A DNA stretch of 64,000 bases, taken from contig OZ010795.1 in the NCBI GenBank assembly GCA_963932465.1, positions 19,403,197 through 19,467,196 of the forward strand. Reading direction: 5' to 3'. The DNA is from Maratus speciosus (taxonomy: Eukaryota > Arthropoda > Arachnida > Araneae > Salticidae). This document shows, piece by piece, positions 13,690-23,959 of the stretch. The notes beneath the pieces were generated by a model. That model saw nothing but the letters and a program-made list of their open reading frames with translations. It did not search any database and was not told where the DNA came from. Position 1 is the stretch's first letter; each line of letters opens with the position of its first letter. Made by a program: the position numbers and the translations under genes.

Positions 13690-13779
13690 GCTCAAATCGT
13701 TAATTAATCTCATATCTTAATTACACTACAAACTAATAAGGTAATATTAATTACACCACACATTTATTAGAAAATCTTA
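13690..13779. other. 90-bp spacer at the palindrome centre
   Basis: The spacer separates the arms and is itself made of short TTAATTAAT and ACACYACA direct repeats resembling the inner arm ends. This suggests that the centre was once longer or was remodelled by small deletions. No gene. Confidence 0.7.
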
Positions 13780-14119
13780 TTAATTAAAGATTAATTAAAG
13801 ATTTGAGTTTAATTAAAGACTTTTAAACGTTTGAAAAGGAGATTTTTATCTAGGTGTATACTAAATATAAACTTAGTTATATTTAACCGAAATTTAGAAT
13901 CATTTAACTCAAAAGAAATGATGACAAGTGTAAAAATTTTAATGACTAAGGTAGATGAAAACTCAAACTTTGTAATGAACACATTCTCTAATTGTTTTTA
14001 GAATATTTCAATTAGTCTATTAAAAATAATTAATTCAAATGAACTAATTAATAAACTTTATCATCTAACTTAGTTATTAAAAATATTTTGAGAGGTCAAA
14101 CTCAACCGTTTCAAGCAAA

Positions 14120-14318
14120 GTCTGAGAGGTAAATGAATGATAGTATAAGTTCTTATCAGCTAACCTTATCTTATCAACAATCTATCACGTGATATGTGAC
14201 GTCACACGATTTTCGAAGTGATAAGCAAGCAAGCATGTTATCAATCAGTTCTCGCTAGGGAAGCTTAGAAAAAGGACGTGTTTTTGCTCCAGTCAAGTGC
14301 TTGATTCTAGGTAAGAAT
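14120..14318 (+). promoter_or_regulatory. Promoter/first-exon-like cassette 1 (innermost)
   Basis: Contains CTTATC/GATAAG motifs, TATCACGTGATATGTGACGT (E-box plus CRE-like site), GATAAGCAAGC, then a short GC-richer stretch ending GATTCTAG followed by GTAAGA at 14311, a good 5' splice donor. The mirror in the left arm faces the other way, so both would transcribe outward. The function is inferred only from motif order; no TATA or initiator can be proved. Confidence 0.35.
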
Positions 14319-14639
14319 AATTTTGTGTATTTATATTGTGAAATGAATGTGAAATTATAATGTTAGAGTATTTAATAATTTTTCAAATTTTAATAGATTT
14401 CAAAAGCAATAATTTACAATAGTAAGATAACTGAAAAATATAATTTTAAGCTTTGCTGATATATTTCATGACACTAAGTTGAACTGAAAATAGTAAACGG
14501 GTTGACAAGACAATTGATTTTCATAGTTAATCTATAAAAGAGATTTTTAAGTCGGAATACTTATAAACCTAGTTAGCAGAAAAATATTACAAATTACTTA
14601 TATTACAAACTTATGAAAGATATTAATAATTTGATTAAA

Positions 14640-14700
14640 GTTTTTTTATGATGATGTCACGGATAAACACAAATTGATAAGATCTGTTTTGAGGTAAGAG
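14640..14700 (+). promoter_or_regulatory. Promoter/first-exon-like cassette 2
   Basis: A shorter version: GATGATGTCACGGATAA, then TTGATAAGATCTG and TTTTGAGGTAAGAGAG, giving a CRE-like site, a GATA motif and a donor-like GGTAAGA at about 14691. Confidence 0.25.
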
Positions 14701-14799
14701 AGTTGATAAGCTATTTTTATGGAAAAGTGGCAACGCTATTATCAGAAAATATTTGTATTGTGAGAATTGGCAACACAAATGAGCATGACTGGGGATTTC

Positions 14800-14985
14800 C
14801 CATGACATCATAGATTAGATAAGCGCTCTGACCTTAGATAGCAATAAGTATCACGTGATCTTAGCTTAGTAGATAAGCGCTTTCATTATTAATCATTTCT
14901 TCTGCGGAAAGCATGGTACTAGGTCGATTTTTATTTCACCTATGTTAGGTATAGTGGTGTGTTGGATTTTTAGGTGAGAATGTTT
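14800..14985 (+). promoter_or_regulatory. Promoter/first-exon-like cassette 3
   Basis: TGACATCA, two GATAAGCGCT boxes and a TATCACGTGAT E-box are followed by GGATTTTTAG and a donor-like GTGAGA at 14974. The GGATTTTTAGGT ending is shared with cassette 4, which points to common origin rather than chance. Confidence 0.35.
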
Positions 14986-15204
14986 TACTTAAGTATAAAA
15001 TGATATAAATTAATGTCTTAAAATTGCTATATATGATTTCATATGAATGTTTTTAAATAATATAACTAAAAATAATTATTTGTAATAGACTAACTAAATT
15101 ATTATTTTAATTATAAAAAAAATAATTATATGAGATGTGTTAATTGTAATTAGGAATTAGAGCTTTTAATTGCAAAATCTAACATAGTAATTTAAAAAAA
15201 TTAT

Positions 15205-15385
15205 CTACTCCTTATCAGTATGATTCATCAGTGACGTCATAGATAAGGGTGATCATGTGGTCTTGGGTTTTACCAGATAAAAGATGCGTTATCATTCTTT
15301 CCCTTCGTGGCAAACATAGCAGAAGGTTGGGTTTTATTTCGCGCAGGTTGAGTATAGAAGTATGGCGGATTTTTAGGTAAGAACA
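15205..15385 (+). promoter_or_regulatory. Promoter/first-exon-like cassette 4
   Basis: CTTATC, GTGACGTCATAGATAAGG, CATGTGG and CAGATAAAAG precede ATGGCGGATTTTTAG and a donor-like GTAAGA at 15377. The ATG would give only four codons before TAG, so if an exon it is probably non-coding or read in another frame. Confidence 0.35.
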
Positions 15386-15958
15386 TCTTATTTATGTATA
15401 ATTTGTAAGTTTTTTTTACGTTCTATGATTTGAAGGATTTAAATAACATATGTGAATTCTAAGCATAATTTTTAATAGTACAATTTAAATTTAGCTGGAT
15501 ATAGTTGTGAGATTACAAGACGCGTTCTTTATCATATTAAACCTATAAAAATTATTAAGTTAGTATATTGATAACACAAGTTAGCATAATAACTTTATAT
15601 AAGTTATTTCCAAATCTTAACTTACATAAGTAAAGGAATAATTCAAATTAAGACATGAACTATTTGATTTTCTCTGTTTTTTTTTTTAATCCGATTTATA
15701 ATGTATTTCATAGTTTCTTAAAATATTTGCATATAAATGGTAAATTGTTGTTAGGTTAAACGGATGGTTACTATGGAAATCAGTTGGTTGGTTGATTTGT
15801 TGATGGGTAAATAAACGGTCACTAGGATAAGTAATTGGATAGTGAAATGTATTCATTTAAAAGTTAAAACAGAAATAGTGAAAAATAGAAACATATATAA
15901 ATAATTTACATATAATATATATATATATGCATATATGTGTAAGTACACACAGACACAC

Positions 15959-15990
<32 letters not shown>

Positions 15991-17934
15991 ACATATATTT
16001 TTTTAACTAATGATTCTTTTTTTAAACTTTGTTTTAATTTGCAATTTTTTCATAACTTTCTTAAAGACTTGTAATTTTTTTTTTCAAAACATAATATACA
16101 TATATGTTTGTACATATATATACATATGTATTAAAATTTCTTGACTTGCAAATATATATATAAATATATATTAAATTTTTGATAATTTGTAATTTTTTTG
16201 TGAATGGTTTTATCAAATTATAATTTTTTTTTAATTGTAATATTTGAAAGTTTTTTTTTATTAACTTTTAATTATTTTTCAAAACTTTTTTATTAAGCTT
16301 TATTATTTTTTATTAAGTTTTATTATTTTTTTAAAACTTATATGTATATATAGATAGATATATATTGATCGTTCATTATTTTTATGTTTGTTTTTTATTA
16401 TTATTTTAAGTGATTAATTATTTTAAATGTTTTTTTGGAATTTTTATTCAACGTTAAGTTATAGATAATTAGTTATTTAATTTTATTTAATAGTTGTGTA
16501 AAATATATATATAAAATATTTATTTGATAATTACTTATAAATTCAACATAACTTTGAAAATGGGAAGTTCAAATCGTTAGGTGATTAGACAATTTATATG
16601 ATAAATGGTAAAGTTAAGTTGAGTCCATTGCTTATATATTGCTAAAATTGTGTACTAAGAATAGTCTTACATTCTCATTAGTTTGGCTACACATGTCGAA
16701 ATATCGCCAAATTTGGCTACCAAAAAGTGTTTTTGTTGTATGTTAGTGGAATAGTATATGCATGTTAGGTGGTATTCGTTCATTGATAGTTAATTTTTCT
16801 TTGATATCTTGGAAATACAATCTTTTTGAAAAATTGAAAATATTTCTAAGCTTTTTGTAAACTTTGGAATAATACTTTTATCGATTTATGTATTTTTGTT
16901 TGGTGGTAAAATTTTTATGTAATAATTGAAATTCATTTTTATTATCAAATATATATTTCATTAATCTCTTAATTTCCAGTTTGTTGTTGTGTTTAATTAT
17001 ATTAAATCATGTTTGAAATTTTCATTCAGTATATATTTAATTTTCTATTGTATTCTTAATATGTTAATGTTTATGTGTGATATATAGTTAGTATGTTATA
17101 TAAATAACTTTGAAAATGAGAAGGTTGAATCGCTTGATGATTGAAGAATTTTCTGTCAAATAGCAAAGTTAACTTGAGCAAAAAGAGTAAATAGCATATA
17201 GTTAATATATAAAGTGGTAGTTTTGAAATTTGATATGTAAAATATCATAGGGTATTCCTGAAAAGTGTTCACTTAATTTCAGTTAAAAGTTCACATGTAA
17301 TTAATCATAAATTAAATACCTACTACTTCTAGAAACATTGGAAAAATTCTATTACGTAATATGATCGATGTTAAATATATTTATATGGAAGTTAGCGAAT
17401 ATAGTTAAATCTACTCTGGGAAATTAGATAAAATTTGTATGCCCTAAACTATATCAGAATTAATATAGCATACGTATAAGGTGTTTATATGCTAGTAAGT
17501 AACTGAAAATCAAAAACGATAGAAATTATATTTATATGACTAAACAATAAGACTAATGGTTAGTGTAGTTATTATAAAATGAGAAGCCTGGTAACTAATT
17601 TGGATAATTCCAAAATAGCAAAACTTGCCTAGATAGTGTGATTGGATAGGATATCACGTAACCTCTATTACGTAACGTGTTAACTTAGCAAAATTTGAAC
17701 TAGATCTCTATTTCAAAGTGTATGTCAAAAAAGTTCACACATAGATGCTTTGCATGGGGTTTTAGATACAAATATGAGCATATTTGAAATAACAAAACTA
17801 AGAAGAACAAAATTCTATAAATAATAGTAAATTCGCAAATATATGAATTGAAATTAAATTAATTAAAAAATATATTTATTAAATGATAATGCATGAAGTT
17901 AATGATAGATTACACTGTGTGCGAATTATACTAA

Positions 17935-18105
17935 GTTCTCAGTGACGTCATCTGTTGGTGACGATAATCCATCAATGAATCATATCTTATGTCTGAACTT
18001 GCTAGTGATTTGAAGCATCATCAGATAAGAACTTATCAAGCATTCTTCTTCAAGTAACCTGGAGAAATAGACATGTTTGCAGATGTATCCGTATAACGTG
18101 AGTAT
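17935..18105 (+). promoter_or_regulatory. Promoter/first-exon-like cassette 5 (outer)
   Basis: CAGTGACGTCATCTG, GACGATAA, CATCAGATAAGAACTTATC and then GCAGATGTATCCGTATAAC followed by GTGAGT at 18098. It keeps the same order of CRE-like, GATA and donor-like elements as cassettes 1, 3 and 4. Confidence 0.35.
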
Positions 18106-21042
18106 AATTTATATGTTTTTAATTTAATAATATATAAAGCGTATGTGTATTCTAATTTTTTTCTTATGCATTTAGTTCATAGCTGTTATAGCATATACAT
18201 TTTAGTTTATCGAACCTAATCAAAAACTTAAAATGTAGGTTATGCTAATTTGTTAAAAATGATAAGCATAAAGTTATTATGTTAAAAGTAATTTAGATGA
18301 TATATATATATATATATATATTTGAATAATTTAAAAGTTTGGTCGTTTTTTAGGGTATTAACAAATTAAAGATTTTAATAAGTTTTGTAACAAATGATAA
18401 AAGCTATTTATGCATGATTGTATTTTTAAATAATTCATATATTATCTAACTCTAAGCTCATTCACTCACATAAAATTTATTTTTCGCTTTAATTGGTTGA
18501 ACGTTGAATGTGTGTGCTGTCTAAACTTTAGAAATAAATTAAAACCTTTGTTAACATCAGATTCTACTAAATAAAGCATAAGTGATTAAATCTCTATTTT
18601 CTTTTTATTTTCATAAAATATAAGATTCATTTATTAAACCCATATGCAAATAGAGTAAAGAGTTAAAAGTTCTTAACATGTTTTACATATCATTTTAAAC
18701 TTGTGTTAGTTTATTTCAAAAATTATAGATTTTATCCTAAATGGATGTTGTTTAGTTTTAAAAATGATATTTTTTAGTATGCACTCTTATTATTATTTAT
18801 TTTCCATTTCATAAATTTCCCTATCCCTACATGTTATTAGTAATTCACACGCACGTATTGTTTAGTTACAATAGCAGTTAAATCAATATATTTTTTACGT
18901 TCGATATTTAAACAAATTCCTTATTAATATATTTCTTTCAATAAGTAGCAAGTTTTGAATGCACTAATTTTAGTATACACAATTATTATTATTTATTTCC
19001 CATTTCATAAATTTCCCTATCCTTATATATTATTAGTAATTCACACGCACGTATTGGTTAGTTACGATAGCAGTTAAACGAATATTTTTTTTCTTTCGAT
19101 ATTTAAACAAATTCCTTGTTAAATATATTTCTTTCAATAAGTAGCAAGTTTTGAATTTTGAGTGATTGTTTAATATGTTGAAAAAGAGGTAGTGTGGGTG
19201 AATAAAATTTTAAAATGTTTAAGCAAACTAATTTGCGTTAAATGAACTAATATGTGTTTATGAGAAAATTAATGTTATCATTCTAAAATTAATGAAAACT
19301 TGAAGTTACGAGAAAGTGCTTTTAATTATTCTTTAACAATTGGAAATACTCTTATCACATATCCTCACTTTGACAGCAAACAGTCCCTAAACTTGAGTGA
19401 GTCAAAATTATCATACGAACTCATGTGGTTTACTCCCCTAAATTGAAAGGAGACACTGAAAATCTTTAACTCACTGTTTGAAAAATTACATATTACTAAT
19501 AAAAAACTCTCTCCTATGCAAATGGTAACAAATTTAAACAGAGTATTTTTATTTTCTCGATATTTATGCTAAAAATTTATTTTGTAAAATTTCCTTAAGT
19601 CAATTTTCTAGAAAATGCATTAAATTACTTATAGTACATTCTCTTATCCACAATCCGCAATGCATTATCAAAAAAAGATTCAAGTTCGCTGACTCGAAGT
19701 CAAGATTTTTGCTATATAAATTGTGATGCTTTTCCCCCCTTCAAGTTGAAGTCTAACAGAATCAGGTCCTCACATAAAAGTTTTAAAATTTCATTAAATG
19801 TAATAATATTTTATCCTACAGAAAACTATGCGTTACTTTAGAATTCACTGTAACATTTCTTTAATTATTATTGTAATGACATTATTATCCTAACAGTATA
19901 TTCTATTATTATTTTAATCCTCTTGTTATTTTAATAACGTATGCTTTTATTTTTATTTAAATGCTATTAATATTGATAGTAGAATTTAATTAGTATGTGT
20001 GAAAAGAAAAAGATTGTCCTATAGAAAACTATGCGAAACTTTCTTATAGTTACTTTTGAACGCAGCGTAACATTTCTTTTATCATTATTGTAATGACGTT
20101 ATTATCCTAATAGTATATGCTATTATTATTTAATCTTCTTATTATTTCAAAAATGTGTGCTTTTATTTTTATTTAAATGCTATTAATATTGATAGTAGAA
20201 TTTAATTAGTATGTGTGAAAAGAAAAATATTGTCCTATAGAAAACTATGCATAACTTTCTTACAGTTACTATTGAGCTAAACGTAACATTATTATTATTA
20301 TTATTATTTAAATTGATTTATTATTTCAATAATGTATGCTTTTATTTTTATTTCAATACTATTAATAATTGATATAAGAATTTCAATAGGGTACGTGTTA
20401 TAAAAATATATTAATTATCTAAAAACGTGTTTAAAAAAACTTGGAGAAAACATAAAAAATCAATTTTTTAAATTACATTTGTAAAGTTATTTTTCTTTTA
20501 TTTAATGCTAAAATGTTCTTTGCAAAAATATTCTCTAAAACATTAATGCGAAAATTTAGAACAGTGTGTTAAATTTCGTTCCTTAAAAAATATGCACTAT
20601 AAAAATTAGAAAACATGCCCTAAAATAATTCCATTTGTTTATAAACATCGGTAGATGAGATTCTTAAATATAAATTCATTTAAAGACTCGACTTTTATCA
20701 CTGAACCTAATGCGCGCTATCGTCCTACAATTTCCTGGCGATAAGAATCACCACGCTGAAAAATCCTTCCCCTAAATACATATGAAACTGATATATAATA
20801 CATGTGAAATTTATCAAAGTAGCATTATTCTTTTAATATTAAATGCTGTTCCGATGGAATTCTAAATTAAACAAAACGGGTTGGTCATGGTGGGTCACAA
20901 TTAAAAAAAAAAAAAAAAAAAATTCCCCCTAAAATTTATTGACTAAACGTCATTTGTTTTAAAAATAAAACTTCCGGGAAAACTTTTCATTAAAAAGTAA
21001 TCTTTCTCTCACTAAAAAATGCTATCCTACGCTAAAAAACTT

Positions 21043-21161
21043 TTATCTCAAAAAATCCTTATCAACATTCTCTTATCTCCCCCTTCGCTTATCGCACTGC
21101 ACTTCCGTTATCCCTTTCGCTTATCATGCTCTACTTACGTTATCGTACTCTAAGACGATAA
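21043..21161 (+). promoter_or_regulatory. Terminal GATAA/TTATC motif array, right end
   Basis: Seven TTATC motifs in the same orientation (in contexts such as CCTTATCAAC, TCTTATCTCC, GCTTATCGC, CGTTATCCC, GCTTATCATG, CGTTATCGTA) followed by one inverted GATAA, all within about 120 bp and ending about 70 bp inside the element terminus. The regular clustering is unlike the surrounding DNA. Confidence 0.5.
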
Positions 21162-21288
21162 CGCATGACCTTCATTTGACCTTCACCCGTGCAGCGCGTG
21201 CAGGGGGCGCATAACTCTCATAATCACACTACTAACGTATTTCACTGTATTTTAAAAAATATGAAAAACAACAAAAAAAAAAACTCAC

Positions 21289-21399
21289 TATAGGCACCAG
21301 GATCACACACAAACTCCCACAACAGAATAAGAATAGTGATAAGTAGCCACCTCCAACTGCACAGCTGCCCATTGAAATACTCCATCAAGGCTCAGGCAT
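21289..21399 (-). CDS. Candidate first coding exon with signal-peptide-like sequence (host gene, product unknown)
   Basis: On the minus strand a pyrimidine-rich tract ending TTTATGATCAG gives a 3' splice site; the exon runs 111 bp and ends before GTGAGTTTT, a strong donor whose G is at 21288. An ATG at 21385-21383 opens 32 codons plus one base: a short polar start, then WRWLLITILILLWEFV, a hydrophobic segment fitting a signal peptide or membrane anchor, then a Cys and PGAY. Base composition is richer in GC than its surroundings. The donor lies only about 40 bp from the end of the split Tigger element, so the following intron would contain the whole 15-kb palindrome. I do not recognise the protein and see no partner exon with certainty. 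It could still be a chance reading. Confidence 0.4.
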
Positions 21400-22239
21400 C
21401 TGATCATAAATATAAAAATAAAAGTGAAATTAATTGTAAATAATTTGGAAATGTTCAATCGCACATCATGAAATTATATTTAAAGCTGTTCTCAACTGTT
21501 CTGCTCAACAAGCGCCAAACATTTTGACCCATTTACAAATTTATTTTTTAACGGAAAGCCAATATTTTTTGAAAAATTCATTGCATTTGCAGAAAAAAAA
21601 TATAAAAAAGGTAAAAACAATTCAATTTCATACTTTCTGAACAACAATGTCAATATCTGCTAGTTTCATGGATTTTCGAACAAAAATAAATTAAAACTTA
21701 TGTCACAAAGTTGCCCTTTTGTATTTGAGAACAACCTTAATCAGGGATACAAACAACAAACATCCAAAAAAACTGTGATTGTGACAATGGTATTACACAA
21801 GTTGCTTGTTCTCTATTTCTCCTTAAAATGTGTACCTATATTTTTGAGACATATATATAGCCCTATTATTGCAGTTGGTTACCTATTTTATGGCTTGACA
21901 CGACAGGTTCCACAAAACAGGTAACTGTCATGTGTTACAATCTTGTGCTTTTGTCATTGTCTATGTTGCTTTTTAACAAAGATATAACCTTATTTATTCT
22001 ACTTTTTAGTTGTTTTGTTCCTTTCTTCTTATATATGCGATATAAATATCCAAATGAGTCACATAGTTTCTGTATGAAAAAGGGAAAATAAATGTAAGAT
22101 TGAGAAACGGAAATATAAATTGAATACTAAACGAGCATTAATATTTTTAAGCTATGAAATACTCATTTTTATTTAGTACTTCCTTAATTTATAGCGACAA
22201 TTTACAAAGTATTATCACTTAATAGCCCAGTGGTTAGGG
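21400..22239. other. No gene seen; possible intron or intergenic DNA
   Basis: AT-rich sequence upstream of the candidate exon. A tRNA-like box A (TAGCCCAGTGG, 22224-22234) occurs at its end, but no box B follows at the right distance. The 74-codon open frame near 21700 has no recognisable motif. Confidence 0.4.
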
Positions 22240-23264
22240 GGTTGAATTCGGAATTAATTAGGGGAAAGCAGGAAATTGTTTTAATCCCTTCTGTTTAGGT
22301 CTAGAATGAATATGCTATGTTTACCCCCTCGTACTTTTTAAGCTCTACAAATGTTGTAGAGCTTAAAATTCTGAATAAAGTGAGTACCATCATTAATATT
22401 TTTGTTCAACATTAAGGTCGCAATTCTATTTCAAAAATTTTCAAATCAAGATATTGAAGCCAGGAGAGACCAAGTTAACTTAACAATATCTCAAATTGCG
22501 GCCTTAATATTGAACAAAAAATATTAAATGTAGATACTCATTTTACTCAGAATTTTAGGCTCTATAACTTTTGTACTAACAATGTTTTTGATAGAGTTAG
22601 CTGTTTTGAGATATTGTTCAGTTAACTTGGTCTCTCCTGGCTTCAAGCTCTTGATCAGCGATTAAGGCAAAATTTTGAAATAGAATTGCGAACTTAATGT
22701 TGAACAAAAATATTAATGATGATACTCACTTTATTCAGAATTGTAAGCTCTACAACATTTGTATTGACAATGTTTTTTATAGAGTTAGCTGTTTTGAGAT
22801 ATTGTTAAGGAAACAAAAAAAAAAACGTATTTTTCGAAAATAAATATGTACATATTTTCTAACATTCACCCAAGTACGAGGAAGAAAACATAGTACGTTC
22901 ATTTTAGACCTAAGCTGAAGGGATTAAAACAATTTTCAGTTTTCTCCTAATTAATTCTGAGGTCATCCTCCTGATGAAGGGTCTAAAACTTTGAAGTAGA
23001 ATGTGACCTTAATATTCAACATAAGTATTGAGTGTAGATACTCATTTTATTCCGAATTTTAAGCTCTACAACATTTGTATTGACAATGTTTTTGACAGAT
23101 TTAGCTGTTTTGTGAAAAAACGTGTTTTTTTTTACTATAATTCTATACATATTTCCTAACGCTCACCTAGTACGAGGGGGAAAACATAGCATATTCATTC
23201 TAGACCTAAACAGAAGGGTTTAAAACAATTTCCAGTTTTCCCCTAATTAATTCCAAATTCGGCC
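22240..23264. mobile_element. Foldback element of about 1 kb with 100-bp inverted ends
   Basis: The left end reads GAATTCGGAATTAATTAGGG, TGTTTTAATCCCTTCTGTTT, GTCTAGAATGAATATGCTAT. The right end (23170-23264) is its inverted copy. A third, internal copy of the terminal block lies at about 22880-22960. Between them, segments containing GCTCTACAA-ATTTGT, TTCAACATTAAGG and AGGAGAGACCAAGTTAACTT recur in both orientations, so the interior is a set of smaller inverted repeats. It has no coding potential and an unassigned family. Confidence 0.6.
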
Positions 23265-23363
23265 TTTTTTTTTGCTCCCCTACCAGTGGACTATAAGGCT
23301 GTTTGTAAAAAATATTTTTGTTCGCTCAACTTTGCGAAACTTTATAATGCGTTCGCGGACTTA

Positions 23364-23958
23364 TTCAATTCCTACTATTAGTTCACACTCTCCCTCTATT
23401 TATTTATTTATTTATTTATATATTTATATATCTTGTTTAAGTTTTCAACCGTTCATAAAATACTTATTATTTATCCTATCAAGTTGAAATACACTTTTTT
23501 AAACTTGTACTGGATGACAATGGATGTTAATACAGTTTTTTCAAATATTAATTCATTCATTAAATTTTAATTAATTAATTTTAGTTTTACATGAGAGACA
23601 AAATGGCGGCCATTGGTTATTGAAGCATTTAATGCATCTTCATATCTATAAGGGGGTTACCGTAGGGGGAACCTGTTCTGTCGCCCAATACCGCCAAGTT
23701 TGTCGCCAACATGGCGATATACCGCCCAATTGGGCGACCCAAATGAGTCGCCAAAAGGGACGCCAACTTGGCGATATCTGTCCTATTTCGCCAAATTCCC
23801 ATAGACTTCGATTGTAAACCTACTTTCTTATAGAAAATCAACCCATTGAGATATTTTAATGCAACAAAAACTAATATCAGCTTAAGGGATTCTATTCAAT
23901 TTTTCTTTGATGACCTAAGTAGGAATTGACTTTAAAAACAAAATTTTATATTACTTGT
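23364..23958 (-). mobile_element. TCGCC/GGCGA-rich repeat family, copy A
   Basis: Inverted copy of the elements at 27495-28100 and 37990-38575. Read on the minus strand it starts AACAAGTAATATAAAATTTTG, passes CAATTCCTACTTAGGTCATC, ATATCTCAATGGGTTGATTT and a cluster of alternating TTGGCGA and TCGCCAA boxes (about 23680-23790), then AATGGCCGCCATTTTGTC and ends near AGTGTGAACTAATAGTAGGA. No coding capacity. Terminal repeats were not clear, so the transposition mechanism is unknown. Confidence 0.65.
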
Positions 23959-23959
23959 T

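Larger units (their letters stand above)
6206..21233. mobile_element. 15,028-bp palindromic foldback element, family unassigned
   Basis: Two arms of about 7.45-7.48 kb are reverse complements of each other around a 90-bp spacer. Both outer ends start AGTAGTGTGATTATGAG. It sits in the right terminal repeat of a Tigger element with a 6-bp duplication: AACGCA at 6200-6205 and AACGTA at 21234-21239. The uninterrupted left terminal repeat of the host shows that the original target was AACGCA, so the right copy carries one substitution. The arms differ by scattered substitutions, small indels and microsatellite lengths, for example a longer CA run near 11475 than in its partner near 15970. I find no coding sequence with recognisable domains. 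A 6-bp duplication and AG ends recall Polinton/Maverick elements, but no Polinton gene is present, so the class is open. Confidence 0.85.
13780..21233 (-). repeat. Right arm of the giant palindrome
   Basis: Reverse complement of 6206-13689. Blocks checked by eye at the outer end, at 12-13 kb, at 10.7 kb against 16.7 kb, at 8.5 kb against 18.9 kb and at the inner end all match with few differences. The position sums of matching points drift only by tens of bases (27,439 at the ends, about 27,459 mid-arm and 27,469 inside), so only small indels separate the arms. Confidence 0.9.
5399..21247 (+). mobile_element. Tigger/pogo-like DNA transposon, split by the giant palindrome
   Basis: The left terminus begins CAGTGAAATGCGTTTAACAC after a TA at 5397-5398. 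The right terminus ends at 21247 and is followed by TA at 21248-21249. The inner part of the right terminal repeat (TTTCGTGTTAAACGCA) lies at 6190-6205, and its outermost part (TTTCACTG) resumes at 21240-21247, so everything from 6206 to 21239 is a later insertion plus a duplicated target. Without that insertion the element is only about 815 bp, a shortened pogo-type copy with a broken transposase. TA duplication, CAGT termini and a CENP-B/pogo-like reading inside together support the family. Confidence 0.8.

Noticed and set aside
13621..13860. CRISPR-like or origin-like repeats at the palindrome centre
   Set aside because: The repeated TTAATTAA tracts are irregular, AT-only and part of the arm ends; nothing else in this eukaryotic window supports either idea.
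6206..21233. Giant palindrome as a read fold-back or assembly artefact
   Set aside because: It has two distinct junctions inside one interrupted terminal repeat, a 6-bp duplication and accumulated differences between arms. A fold-back artefact would show a single symmetry point and no second junction.
22224..22260. tRNA gene or tRNA-derived SINE head
   Set aside because: A box A-like TAGCCCAGTGG is present, but there is no box B at the proper distance and no cloverleaf; the adjoining sequence is the end of a foldback element.
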